Origin: Scilla litardierei
Lineage: Eukaryota; Streptophyta; Magnoliopsida; Asparagales; Asparagaceae
Assembly (NCBI GenBank): GCA_030789695.1
Contig: CM061139.1
Span: 105,250,837 to 105,314,836 of the forward strand
Length of the DNA stretch: 64,000 bases
Reading direction: 5' to 3'
Positions 42,005 to 52,830 of the stretch are shown in pieces (the first letter of the stretch is position 1; every line of letters starts with the position of its first letter). The position numbers and the translations under genes were made by a program. Below the pieces are notes generated by a model. It ran no database searches and was not told where the DNA came from. It saw only the letters and a program-made list of their open reading frames with translations.

Positions 42005-43468
42005 ATGGACTACATTTATAGTGCTTTTGCTGAGGGTCAGTCTATTTCACGTCCACCTAGATTTAATGGAGTAGACTATGCTTACTGGAAAAATCGTATG
42101 AGAATCTACTTGATTTCTATTGATTATAAAGCTTGGAAAATTGTTGAAAAAGGCTATAAATCACCTGTTATTAAAATTGAAAACACTGAGATGCTTAAAC
42201 CTGATGATAAATGGGATGATAATGATTGGAAGCTTTATTATCTTAATGCTAAAGCTATGAATGCTCTCATTTGTGCATTAGATAAATCTGAATTCAATCG
42301 CATCTCACATTGTTTAACTGCGCAGGAGATATGGCATACTTTGGAGGTGACACACGAGGGAACGTCACAGGTGAAGGAGTCTAGACTTGCACTTCTGAGC
42401 ACGGAATACGAGGGATTTCGCATGCTACCATCAGAGACCATATCAGAAATGTTTGCGAGGTTCACCAACATTGTCTACAAGTCTAGTTCGCTCGGTAAGC
42501 CATATTCTAGCCTTGAGCAGGTAAGAAAGATATTAAGAGCACTGCCAAGCTCTTTCAGGCCTAAAGTCACTGCCATCCAAGAAGCGAAAGATCTGTCACA
42601 GATGAGGGTGGAGGACTTGATAGTTAATTTAATGTCCCACGAGCTTGAATTGCAAAATATAGATGAAAGGGAGAAACCTGATGAAAAAGAAAAAGCTACC
42701 AAGCCACTTGCTCTGAAAGCTGATGAAAGTGAAGATGATGATGATGACATAGCGCTAATGGTCAGAAACTTCAGAAAGTATGTCCAGACCAAGCAAGGAA
42801 GAACAGAAATGGCACCCAGGTTTAATCGCTCTAACTTTTTTCAGTCTTCTAAGAAAACTTATGATCAGAATGCTACTAATAGAATGACTTGTTTTAAATG
42901 CAAGAAAAGAGGACATCGAATGAGGGATTGCCCACATGAGACAGCTCAGGTAGCTAAAGAAAAGGGAAAATCCAAGGTGCTAACTTGGGATATGGACAGC
43001 GAAGCTGAGAGTGAGGAGGAAGAACATGAAGCCCACTCATGCATGGCATTGATGGGAATACACGATGAGGTAATTTCTGGTAGTAAAACTGAACTCCTTA
43101 CTCTTTGTAAAGAAATGCAAGATAAAATAGTAAAGCTTGAATCCACTATAGATGATTATCAAAATGAGAACTTTGAAATGCAACAATCTGAATATGAAAT
43201 GTCTAGAGAGATTGAAAAACTCAAAATTGATATTGTTGCTCGTGACTCTACTATTGACACTTTGAAAAAGGAAAAGTCCAGTTTTAACGATGAAGCACCT
43301 TGCCTCTCTTGTCCTTCCTTGATGAATAATATTAGCATGCTTAAACTTGATTTGATTAAGCTCGAAACTGAAAAAGACTATGTGATTAGAGAGCTTAATG
43401 ATAAATTTTGCATGTTGGATAATGATTTTAAAAGAAAAATGATTGAATTTGAAATGAAGGAAGAGTAA
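42005..43468 (+). CDS. gag: gag of the pol-less SIRE element
   Basis: 487 codons from ATG 42005 (MDYIYSAFAEG). The N-terminal part has FNGVDYAYWKNRMRIYL and LNAKAMNALICALD, typical of copia UBN2-type gag (about residues 15-230). A linker and one CCHC knuckle (CFKCKKRGHRMRDC, about 298-311) follow, then an acidic patch and a long Glu/Lys/Leu coiled coil (about 355-485). A TAA at 43466-43468 ends the frame, but the same frame continues open to 43717, so the stop probably shortens the original protein. The capsid part is intact and could be made. Confidence 0.85.
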   Translation: MDYIYSAFAEGQSISRPPRFNGVDYAYWKNRMRIYLISIDYKAWKIVEKGYKSPVIKIENTEMLKPDDKWDDNDWKLYYLNAKAMNALICALDKSEFNRISHCLTAQEIWHTLEVTHEGTSQVKESRLALLSTEYEGFRMLPSETISEMFARFTNIVYKSSSLGKPYSSLEQVRKILRALPSSFRPKVTAIQEAKDLSQMRVEDLIVNLMSHELELQNIDEREKPDEKEKATKPLALKADESEDDDDDIALMVRNFRKYVQTKQGRTEMAPRFNRSNFFQSSKKTYDQNATNRMTCFKCKKRGHRMRDCPHETAQVAKEKGKSKVLTWDMDSEAESEEEEHEAHSCMALMGIHDEVISGSKTELLTLCKEMQDKIVKLESTIDDYQNENFEMQQSEYEMSREIEKLKIDIVARDSTIDTLKKEKSSFNDEAPCLSCPSLMNNISMLKLDLIKLETEKDYVIRELNDKFCMLDNDFKRKMIEFEMKEE

Positions 43469-43870
43469 AACAAGAGAGCTTTTATAAGTAAATGCACATT
43501 GCTTGTGGAAGAAAATAAATTGTTGAAATCCAAAGTCTCTAATCTTGAATTGGCCATTAAGAAATTCTCTATGGGAAAACAATCGCTGGATACTATTTTA
43601 GAGAATCAACTGTATGGCAATAACAGAAGAGGACTTGGATTTGGTTTGAAAAATGTCGAAAAGCCAAAATTCAAGAAATTCCACAATACACCCTCTATTG
43701 CAAAGAACAAATATGCATAGTACTTTACTTGTGATAATGTAGGCCACACTTCATATTATTGTAAATTTAGGAACGCCAATATCAAGTTTAAACAAGTGTG
43801 GGTTCCTAAAACAATATTGGCTAACACTAGTGGACCTTGTTGGATTCCAAGGTCACACTTAACACCTTTC
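43469..43870 (+). pseudogene. gag C-terminal extension after in-frame stop
   Basis: The same frame as gag continues with NKRAFISKCTLLVEENKLL and a basic tail to a TAG at 43718-43720. Then, still in frame, comes a decayed knuckle-like FTCDNVGHTSYYC and the SIRE motif WVPKTI, ending near 43875. The stops are point changes. After this the sequence leaves coding DNA where protease should begin. Confidence 0.65.
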
Positions 43871-45193
43871 ATGTAGGTGTGATGGAGTTTTGGCGAGGAG
43901 CGATAAATTCAATGTCTCATTCTTTTAGCTCCTTCGTCAAAAAGCGACGAGAATGTATAATTCTTATCCCTCTTTGCATTTCATTGCATACCTTCATAGA
44001 TTTGTTTGTGTGCTTGATTTATTTTGATTTGTGTGCTTGCTTGCATGATTTTTTAAATGTTTTTATTTCTGAAAAAAAATAATGAAAAACCAAAAATCAA
44101 AAAAAAATGTGCTTATTGATTATCCTCTTATGAATCTCTTAAGTGGTATTGTATGAATGATCAATTTATCCCTTGTAGAAGTCAATTCATTATTGTTGTA
44201 GCTACATGAACATGATGGTATTCTTTTTAGTAGCCATGACATGTCTCATAAGTTTTAAACTTGACTTCTACACCTACATTTGCACTTTCACGATATTTGA
44301 CTTTTTAGTACTTTTGGAGATTCTTTTGAAGAATAATGGAAAGTGAATGTAGGAATGATTAATTTCTGAATTTTTTAAGGGATATGAAGTGTTTAGCCAT
44401 GAATTAAAATTGAGCAAAAAAAATTGCAAATGAAAAAATATATGAAAATTGCTCCGTATGAAAAATGGATACACTTCATGGCTAATACACATCCCACGAG
44501 TATCCAACTTGTGCTAAATGGGTAATCATTAGCGTTGGTGTATATAACTCGTCAAGCAATGCCACCCCGCATTTAAAAGTCCTTTTAGGCCATGTTTCGG
44601 GGTTCGGTAACTTGAACTCATCTTTGATGAGGTGGGAAAATTCAATCCTCGTGATATTCATGAAAATTGGAAAATGTGGATTGATTTGGATGATTTTCTG
44701 AAATCGAATCTCCTCTTGTACTTTATTGTCTATATCACTACACCTACACAAAGGTGGAGAAGTCTTGTTATGAAATCCTATGAGCTTGGATTGTCTATTT
44801 TGTAGAAAACTCATGCAAATTGCACGCTACATTTAATAATGGTTTATTTTTGCATTGAATATTTTTGTGACTCCATTAATCCACTTTTGGTGATTACAAA
44901 GGGGGAGAAAGAAAAGAAAGATTTGACAATAAAGAAAAGAAAGATTTGACAAATTTGATGAACAAATTTGATGTCGGTATTATTTGTTGAAGGGGGAGCA
45001 TGAAAGATTATGTTGAAGGGGGAGCTTGAGAGAAGGGGGAGCATGCTTTTATATTTACTATCTGTTGTACATGCTTTGTAATGCTTGAATGACACATCCA
45101 TACATCATATTCCATTACACCCTTCAACATACTTCACACACCCATCTATTGCTCAAATCTTTTATGGGTTTGTCATCACCAAAAGGGGGAGAT
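43871..45193 (+). other. 3' region of the pol-less SIRE element with repeated purine tracts
   Basis: No pol sequence. GGGGGAG tracts occur at about 44901, 44992, 45018, 45035 and 45185. The last, AAAAGGGGGAGAT, abuts the LTR and is the likely plus-strand primer; the others are near-copies upstream, as in Copia-1 and Copia-2. Confidence 0.75.
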
Positions 45194-46955
45194 TGTTGGA
45201 CGCAACGATCTAGGATCTCTTTGTTTGATGATGACAAACGTGTCGTGATATCTAATGTGTGTGCTAGTGTGTTTCAGGATTGGCGAAACAATATATTTTC
45301 ACCTTTTGGCGGAATTGCTATTCGTATATCATATTGGGAGAGATGGAGTGGGTGTGCACAAAGAAGATTTGACTTGGTCCAATATGGAGAGAGATGGAAT
45401 CTATTTGGGATTTAGTCAAATCAATTTGAGATTTATTCCAATCATCTTTTCCCTATTCCAATCTCATATCCATTTTGAATTACAAATCAAATCCCATATT
45501 GATTGGGAAAAATCCTGATGCGGTTGGCACAACCCTATTACCCTTGTCCTATAAATACCCATCTTCTAGGGTTGAAGGTTCGCGCGGCAACAATATTTTT
45601 CACACGGCAACCAAAAAAATCTCCAAGAGTCGGCCATATATCAATTATAAAAAAAAGGGAAGGTTGTCACGCAACTTTAGAATTGAAGAGACCTCTTCAT
45701 TCATTTTTCAGCCTCAAGTGCCGCATCCTTTCTTTGTTGGTTCTCATCATCAAGCAAAACAACAGGCCGGCCACATCTTTGCAAAGCAACACAAATTTGC
45801 AAGCCTAGTTATCAGCGCACAAATATCTGAACAGAGCTTCAATGAGGTTTAGGTATGTGATTCTAATATTATTTTAATAAACATCATCCTGCCTTGTGTT
45901 TTTGTTTGCAGGAAAGAAAAAAAGGCACCGGCCGAATTCACAAAGAGGAGAACTAGGGCAGCCGAAATTTATTTCTTAGGGAAAAAGCTCTCCACTTGCT
46001 TCACGCCGTAACATAAAGCAAATTGAGTGCCAAAAATTGAAACACATGTCGTAACTTCTTAGTGGCGCACACAAAGCAAATGAAACACAGGCCGAAAATT
46101 GAGTGCCGCACCTCTCAAAGCATCCTCCTATTTCACATTGATAGCCTTATTATTTAATGTGATCTTTGGGTTTTGAGCTCTCCACTTAGTTTCTAAATAT
46201 TTCATTCACCCAGGCACTAAGAAATAATAAAACACTTGCATGCACTTATTATTAAACGTTACATGGTTTTCTTTTTAATGTGTTTGTGAACTCTGTTTTT
46301 TTTTGCAGGGTCTTCAAGTACGCATGCATTAAAAAAATAAGGCACACCAATCCTCTCAGCCGCAGGCTTATAGTTTGGTGTCGCAACATCAAGTGCCATC
46401 CATCCTTGTGCAAAGACAAAGCCGCAACTTGTGTTGCACGACAGGGAGACATCCACATCTACGTCAGACGAGATCTGACCCGTACTAATTGACGAAGACA
46501 ACGCCGCTACACAAACTGAGCTTCCTAAACTCTGTTCTTTATTATTTTGTGTAGTTGTTGTGTTAGATCTTTGTAGGGGAAACTTTACTATTTTTGGGGA
46601 CTATTTTGGGACTTGTCTAGTTGGGACTAGACAAGTGGGACCCAGCTAGTTTGGGACTAGCTGGTAGAAAGCGTTACTATGATTGATAGTAAGAGAAAAC
46701 ACTGTGTGTGTGGTACTGAGAGCCTGGCGAGTGTAGAGACGTAGAGGGTGTTCTGAGCATGCTCTAACTTGTGGTTTTGTACCTATTGCGCTATTCAATA
46801 CTAGTTCTGCTTTGGGGGCTGGAGTAGGTCGTTGGGACGACCGAACCAGGGTAAATCTGCTGTGTACTCTGTGTCTGCTTTTTATTTACCCTGTTGCTGC
46901 TATAACTGCGTGTGCTTATTCGTGGGTTGCACGAATTATTTTTATAAGCCTATTC

Positions 46956-46993
<38 letters not shown>

Positions 46994-47016
46994 TAGGCTA
47001 GGATCCAGATCCAACA
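45194..47016 (+). repeat. 3' LTR of the pol-less SIRE element
   Basis: 1823 bp, nearly identical to the 5' LTR. The length difference is almost entirely a longer C tract: about 35 C at 46957-46991 against 13 in the 5' LTR. Confidence 0.93.
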
Positions 47017-47107
47017 TGCTTCTCCACGAAGCTCCGAGAAATAATGCACATCGACGCACCAGAGTCAAAGAGGACTCGTGCAGGAAATGTGCAAACCAAA
47101 ACCACAC
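47017..47107 (-). pseudogene. start of Tekay-2 protease (exon after the gag intron)
   Basis: Reads VVLVCTFPARVLFDSGASMC and on to the point of SIRE insertion, matching Tekay-1 protease 12656-12750. It contains the catalytic DSG. Confidence 0.8.
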
Positions 47108-47221
47108 CTAACAAGCAATTTAACAATCAAGCCCTAGTCTAGCAAACAACCATATGCAAGCAACCAAACATAATCTAACAAACAAAACTAACTAAGAAGG
47201 AACAGCTAGATGGAGAGTTAC
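47108..47221 (-). other. probable 114-nt intron at the Tekay-2 gag/protease junction
   Basis: Minus sense: donor ATCACAG|GTAACTCT, acceptor CTTGTTAG|GTGTGG, T-rich interior. Joining G|GT restores a single frame from gag into protease. The position and donor octamer equal those of the Tekay-1 intron. Confidence 0.65.
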
Positions 47222-48319
47222 CTGTGATAACCTCATCCACAGCCTCTCTCTCCACCTCGGTCATCAGAAAAGCCTGCCTCCTCGGCTGCACAGCCCGCTG
47301 AAAAGCCTGCCTCTGCGGCACGAGAGCTGCTCCGCGACCAGCAGGTACCGGCGCTCTCTACTGCAACGGCTGAGCTGCAACAGGTGCCCTCCAAGGCTGC
47401 TTGATACTCAGACAATCCTTAAGAGAATGTGAAGCATCACCACAGCCCAAACACTGACCCAAAAGCCTCCGGCACTGGTCCTTCACATGACCCGGCTTGC
47501 CACAATGATTGCAAGTCTTCAGAACAGGCCCACCTGGCCTCTTGAACTGAGCTGGCTGGTTGGGCCTGAACCCCGGCCTAACCACAGCCCTGGCCTGCTC
47601 CATAGGCCTCTTCCCAGCACCAAAAACATGTCCCCTCCTCTGGCTCAGGTTCAGCTCATGCCTCCTCGCAGCCACCAGAACCTTCTGATAAGAGTCCAGA
47701 TCAGAGGAAGACACAAAACTCTGAAGCTCCAAAGCAAGTCCCTGCAGGAACCTCTGAGCCCTCTCATCAGCATCCTGCACCATCTTCGGTGCGAACCGAC
47801 TCAGCCTGGTGAACTCTTGGTGGTACTGGTCCACCGTCAAGCTCCCTTACTTCAGCTCAATAAAGCGCTGCAGCATCTCCTTCCCGGCAGCCTTCGGAAA
47901 GAACTCCTCATCAAACTTGGACTTAAAGGTAGCCCAAGCTATCGGCTCCACCAGCATCTTCTCTTCCGCATCCCACCAGTTCCGAGCATTATCCTTGAGT
48001 TGCCTCTTCGCCAGATCAACCCATCCAGCCGGGCTGATCTTCGCCATCTTCAAATTATCCTCTATGTTCCGAATCCACTCATCGGCAGCTAGAGGACCCT
48101 CAGACCCATCAAAATAAGCGGGACCCAGCTCCCGAAATTGCTTCGCTCCCGGCTCGGAGCGAGGTGCATCCTGGATTGCCCGAGCAGCTCGAGCACCTGG
48201 AGCATTCTGGACTTACAGGAGCACGCCCTGCTGCACCTGCATCATCTGAAGCATCATCTGCATCATCTCCCCACTGGTGGGCTCCCGCTCAGGCTCCTCG
48301 TCATGAGGGGGAGCGCTAC
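47222..48319 (-). pseudogene. gag: gag of Tekay-2 (5' end cut by Athila insertion)
   Basis: From the cut at 48319 leftward: a Met/Gln-rich helix, KQFRELGPAYFDGSEGPL, the Retrotrans_gag core (DEWIRNIED, NARNWWDAEE, FDEEFF, LTVDQYHQEF) and two zinc knuckles (CNHCGKPGHVKDQC, CLGCGDASHSLKDC). In-frame stops occur near 48217, at 47847-47849 and at 47358-47360, each explained by a change of CAA or CAG to TAA or TAG. The frame then runs to the intron donor at 47221. Confidence 0.85.
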
Positions 48320-48687
48320 TGATCACGCCCGGGCGTACACCCTAAAGAGCGACCGTGTAGTCTTACCGCAAGCGCACGGTGTAGCGGCGAGCGGGTATCG
48401 AACACAAGGAGGACGTATGATAGTGCCTTCTCCGAACAACCTGGATATGGAGACAGAAGTGTAGGAAATTGCCTTTCGGCGATGTTGTCACAATCGTCAA
48501 TCAATGTAAAAAGAGATATAAAATCAAATAAATACGCCTAAGGAATAGGGAATCCCCGCTACTCACCGTATCTCGTCATTGTGATTCATCGGTTTCACAA
48601 TTGCTAGGGTAGAATGTCAGGTGAACTAGTTGCAACTGAATGTAAAACCTAGCTCACGCTCTTGCGCTGTTGCCGGTCTATAGCAAA

Positions 48688-48990
48688 CCTAGGCTCGGGT
48701 CCAATCTCTTGCAAACCCTAGCCTAGGCAAGCTAGCATTAGGATCAACGTCATCGTTCAATCGCATCCCGAGCCCACTCTCGTGCAAACTCGGGCTACGA
48801 CCTAGGTTGGGATAGTTCCTACCCGTCCAATCTCTTGCAAACGGGTATCGGTATAGAATTGCAACCGAGAATCCTAGTATCGGTCCAATCTCTTGCAAAC
48901 CGATACTAAGGAAACTCAATTTCAACCCAATTCGGATTTCTAGGGTTTTCTATCGAATTGGGATCCAATCTCTTGCAAATCCCAATCGAT
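48688..48990 (-). repeat. five constant-loop hairpins in Athila LTR-A
   Basis: Hairpins at 48688-48727, 48767-48794, 48820-48847, 48875-48908 and 48952-48990. Loops are TCCAATCTCTTGCAAA (four times) or CCCACTCTCGTGCAAA (once). Stems are all different: CCTAGGCTCGGG/CCCTAGCCTAGG, CCCGAG/CTCGGG, TACCCG/CGGGTA, TAGTATCGG/CCGATACTA, ATTGGGA/TCCCAAT with an outer ATCGA/TCGAT. In the element's sense they lie between TATA box and PBS, probably in the RNA leader. Confidence 0.9.
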
Positions 48991-49469
48991 ATGAACACAT
49001 AGCTATCCGTATTATATCAATCCCAAACTAACCCTAATCAATTCTAGCAATAGTTCTACCAAATCGTCACAAATCGGAAATTGGGCTCGTAGGGTTCATC
49101 CCCACGCCCTAAGACGTTAAGACTACTCACAATCATATTGCTAATGGAAGAATAATCAATAGAAACAGCAATGGAATTCATAGCAATATTCAAAATAGCA
49201 ATAAAAATAGGATTTTTAATAGAGAGGGAGACAAACCAATGTAGCTTTCCAAGAATCCAACAAAATAACACTTTTCTCTCCTCTCCAATCACAAGAATTA
49301 AACTATAAAAAATCTAATCTAAAAAGGCTGCCAAAAGCAATAGAAAAAGCTCCCTAAACTAGGTTAGAATCTGGGGTTAAATACCCCCCAAAACTGCCCA
49401 AAAATCCGTGACCAAAATGCCCCTGCGCCTCTTCAAAATCGTGTTTTCCGCTACAGGCGGGCGGCTTAC

Positions 49470-49870
49470 TCGGCCGAGTGACAAAAGTCGCTCGGCCGAG
49501 TGAGAGACCCTGAGAATTTACAGTAAGTCCGGGGTCTGGGGGGTCTTCACTTCGGGGGTCACTCGGCCGAGTGAGTCGTCGTCACTCGGCCGATGGGCTT
49601 TGTTCACTCGGGCAGACGGCAATTGCCACTCGGCCGAGTGGGGCTTCTGATCTCAGACTGACGAAAGATAGTAACTTCGATGTTTTTGATGTCGTCGTCT
49701 GGGTGCCACTCGGGTGGATGGGGTACGTCACTCGGCCGAGTCGGCGTCTGATGCTCGGCCGAGTGCACGCTGATACATTGCTTGGAGCGTGTCCGATCTG
49801 GCCGGCCGAGCGGTGTCTCGATGCTCGACCGAGTGACTCCTTCACTCGGCCGAGTGAGTTGCTAAAAATG
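49470..49870 (-). repeat. CACTCGGCCGAGTG palindrome array in LTR-A
   Basis: At least eight copies or near-copies of the 10-bp palindrome CTCGGCCGAG, irregularly spaced 20-60 bp, directly upstream (minus sense) of the TATTTAA box near 49380. Confidence 0.85.
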
Positions 49871-50153
49871 CCCAATCTGAATGTTCTTGCCTCCTCGTCG
49901 CTCCTACGACGTTCTTTCTTCTTCCGCTCCTCTCCAATAGAAAAATACCCCTCGGGGAAGTCGTCGGTGACACTCCGGAGTGGGTGTATCTCGGAATCTC
50001 TCCAAATCGCTCCAAATCTCCTGAAATACGACAAAAACAACAAATCGATGAAAAGTATCGCAATATTGTCGATAGATCGTGAAAAACATGATTTGAGCGA
50101 TCTAAATGGCATGCAAACATGCGGGAAAAAAGGTGTAAAATACGGAGTGATCA

Positions 50154-52116
50154 AAATCCCCCAAGCTTACCTCTTACTCGTCCTCGAGGAAGAAAAGTAA
50201 AAGGCGAAACCGGTGGATAAAGAAAACGAAAACGATGGAAAAATGGAAAATAAAAAACGAAAAAGAAAGAAGAAAGCGAAGAGGGAAGCTGCTAGATCAT
50301 TTTTCTCAGGACGTTGGTTTTGCTTACTCATATAGCATGCACCGAATGTAAAACACATGTCAAAGATTTTTATTTCGATATCATAGTATAATGGTGCAAA
50401 TAAAGATAGAAAACCCAAGAATATTGATATAGCATGAAAAATGGAATAATTCTAAGATTAACATCGTCTGAGGCATCTAAAGCGGTATACAATATCGCAG
50501 ATCACACACTTTTCAATTGAATGCTTTCTATGAGGAGTATAAGAATATCACGCAATAGAATAGAAAGAATAGAAAAGCGCGGATTTCATGAAATGAATGC
50601 TAGGCGTAGATTTCTGGATTTCGTGAAGCTAAAACAATCTCACCGAGTATAGAATATTACTTAGCCTAGGTTGTCATGCACCGTCAGGTAGTCACTCTCT
50701 CACACGTCATTGGATTCTCTCCCCCAAGCTTATCTATAAGCGTGGTGGCATATACAAAACTGTATTTACATTACACATTTCTTTTGAAGCTCCAAATGCA
50801 AAAGAAAATAAAAATAAAAACAAAAAGAGGGAAGAAAGAAAGAAGGGGTATGAGATGGGGTCGTTTATTGAGATTCTTTTCTCTTTTCTTTTCTTTTTCT
50901 CAAATCTTTTTCTTTTCTTTTCTTTCTTTTCTCTTTTTTTATAGCATATATACACAAATGATCCCAAATCAAAAGAGAGAGAAGGATATACAAGAATTTT
51001 TCTTTTTTCTTTTTGGTTTTGGGAAATTTGGAGCTAGGAAATTAATAACGGGGGAAATGCCAAATATTAGAATCGCTAAGGGGAGATTCACCAATGATTT
51101 TAAAATAGAGAATTAATGTTCAAGATATGTGGAGAAAGAAATAAATGTATCTCTCAGTTCACTCTATAGGACGTGCACGACAACTTCAGCAGAGTAATTT
51201 AATCTACTCGGTTTCGATCACAAAAAAGCAAACTAATCCAGATTTATCATAGCTAACATCATTCAATCATCCTGAAGTGAAGTGTACAAATCATGCAAAT
51301 AGAAGTGATATAGGAAAAGAAAACGGTACTCCAGATATTAGTATTCAATGCGTGAATCTTGGTGTGTTTTCTACGATAGCATACATATGAATATTCAGAC
51401 TCAGCTAATAATAGAATTTCATCCATTTTCATACGGAAAAAGTGTGGGTTACTATCTCTAAATGCAAGGCAGATCACAGCATATGATATCAGAAATAAAA
51501 GCTAAGACATGAAAAATATAGCATGCATATAGAGAAAGCTAACTCCACGTCGTCGTCATCACAGAAAAAATCATCTCTAGCATGAGATGAAAGAAATAAA
51601 GATAAAAAGGGAAAATAAAACTATTTACAATGCGGCACACGAAGAAAATGAGAAAAACGTGATGCATGGTAAAAGAAAAAAAAGAAAAGTGATGAAAAAT
51701 GCGTGCAAATGCGGAAAATGGCGTGAAAAAACTAAAAATAAAGGTGGTAAATCGAAAAGCGTGAGAACTCACTCCCCTAAGCTAAAGTGCACAGTGTCCT
51801 CAATGTGCGAAGTGTGGCACACCGAAAGACGTGTAATGTGAGGGGTAGGTGAGGATGCATGCATGATGAAAAAGAAATAAAAATAATAAAATGAAAATAT
51901 GATGCGGACATGATGCATGCAGATATAGGAGTGAATCAGATATAAGAGTGTCACACCAAAAAGTCTCTCCCTCTCTCCCAAAAATGATAAAGATAGATAT
52001 GATCAAAATGTGGACCCAAAAGCAGTGAGGGGAGGGTGAGGTGGGCAAAAATCATCAGGACCAAGCAGAGACGGGCAGCATGACGGCAAAAAAAAGATCA
52101 ATGGCATCAAGTGTGC
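50154..52116 (-). other. Athila 3' untranslated region
   Basis: It begins with the purine tract complement (50154-50168). A/G-rich and CT-rich low-complexity stretches follow (for example 50860-50945), with short frames on both strands that look like shadows of these repeats. No gene supported. Confidence 0.55.
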
Positions 52117-52830
52117 CTAAGAGGGTGGTGCTGCGCCGTCTCCGTCCTGAGGCGGAGGTGGTGGTGGTGGTGGCTGGGGAACAGTCTGCTGGGTGGGTGG
52201 GAGTGTGGGTGTAGTAGCAGGCTGGGTGGGTGTGGGTGTGGGTGAACTAGCCTGCGGGGTGGGTATGGGTATGAGTGTGGAAGCAGGCTGGGTGTGTGTA
52301 GGAGTGGGGGTGGGTACCTGCTGGGTGGGTGTGGGTAGGGTCGGTACGCGAGGAAGCCGCTCGAGAATCTGAGTGAGGCAATAGTGAATGCCCGGAAGTA
52401 GGTCGAAGCGGCTGGCCATAGCAGTGATGGTGGCAGACAGGGTCATGAGGTCACCTCTGAGGCCACTCACCGCCCCCTCGAGAGCACGAATGCTCTGAAG
52501 TACAGTGTCGGGGGGAGGTGGTGCAGAGGGACGCACGTGTCTGTGCTGTGCAGGACGGGGCTGGCGGACTCGGGTGGTGTAGTGGATGGGCTCAGCAGGC
52601 ATGTGGAGGAAGGGTGATGTGCTCACAAGTGGGGGCCCAGCCTTAGTGCGAGGCTGGGGCGCAGGCTGGTGTGAGGTGGAAGCAGCAGCAGCGGAAGTGT
52701 AAGACAAAAATGGCGACGAGGCGGCAAGAGAGGTCAGTGACACAGACGTGGGAACAGACGTCACGACACTCTCAGAAAGTACGGCTACGGTGGAGACAGA
52801 AGTGACAACCGCGGGGAGGCAGTGTGGGGT
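52117..52830 (-). pseudogene. C-terminal part of the Athila extra ORF (frameshifted)
   Basis: A Ser/Ala/Pro-rich stretch, a helical heptad-like segment (VLQSIRALEGAVSGLRGDLM, TAMASRFDLLPGIHYCLTQI) and a long Pro/Thr-rich tail ending near 52117. It is in a different frame from the preceding part; sequence overlap around 52830 (CCCGCGG) suggests a one-base shift. The conserved ASRFDLLP region is also recognisable at the right end of internal 2 (about 63180-63220). Confidence 0.6.

Larger units (their letters stand above)
40163..47016 (+). mobile_element. pol-less SIRE-like element with both LTRs, TSD TGCTT
   Basis: 6854 bp: 5' LTR 40163-41962, PBS, gag, 3' region, 3' LTR 45194-47016. TGCTT flanks it at 40158-40162 and 47017-47021, and Tekay-2 protease resumes across it. 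Between the gag end (about 43850) and the LTR there is no protease, integrase, RT or RNase H; about 3.5-4 kb of pol is missing compared with Copia-1 and Copia-2. It would depend on enzymes from a full element. By eye the LTRs are about 98% identical, mostly transitions, so this is one of the younger insertions here. Confidence 0.93.
28173..48319 (-). mobile_element. Tekay-2: chromovirus split by five nested insertions
   Basis: On the minus strand, pieces read in order gag (48319-47222), intron, protease start (47107-47017), protease-RT-RNase H (40162-38489), integrase (36381-35437), integrase C-terminus plus chromodomain (32982-32300), PPT and 3' LTR (32253-28173). The interruptions are the SIRE derivative (40163-47016), an unassigned solo LTR (36387-38483), a Tekay solo LTR (32983-35431), a SIRE solo LTR inside the 3' LTR (29595-31294) and the Athila complex (from 48320). 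Each sequence resumes exactly where the target duplication predicts. The 5' LTR lies beyond the window. Confidence 0.9.
48320..50153 (-). repeat. Athila LTR-A (3' LTR)
   Basis: 1834 bp, TGATCACGCCC to GGAGTGATCA on the plus strand, followed at the right by AAATCCCCCAAGCTT, the complement of a purine tract. In minus-strand sense: CACTCGGCCGAGTG palindromes (49870-49470), a TATTTAA box (about 49380), then the five-hairpin series (48990-48688) and the LTR end. Confidence 0.88.
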
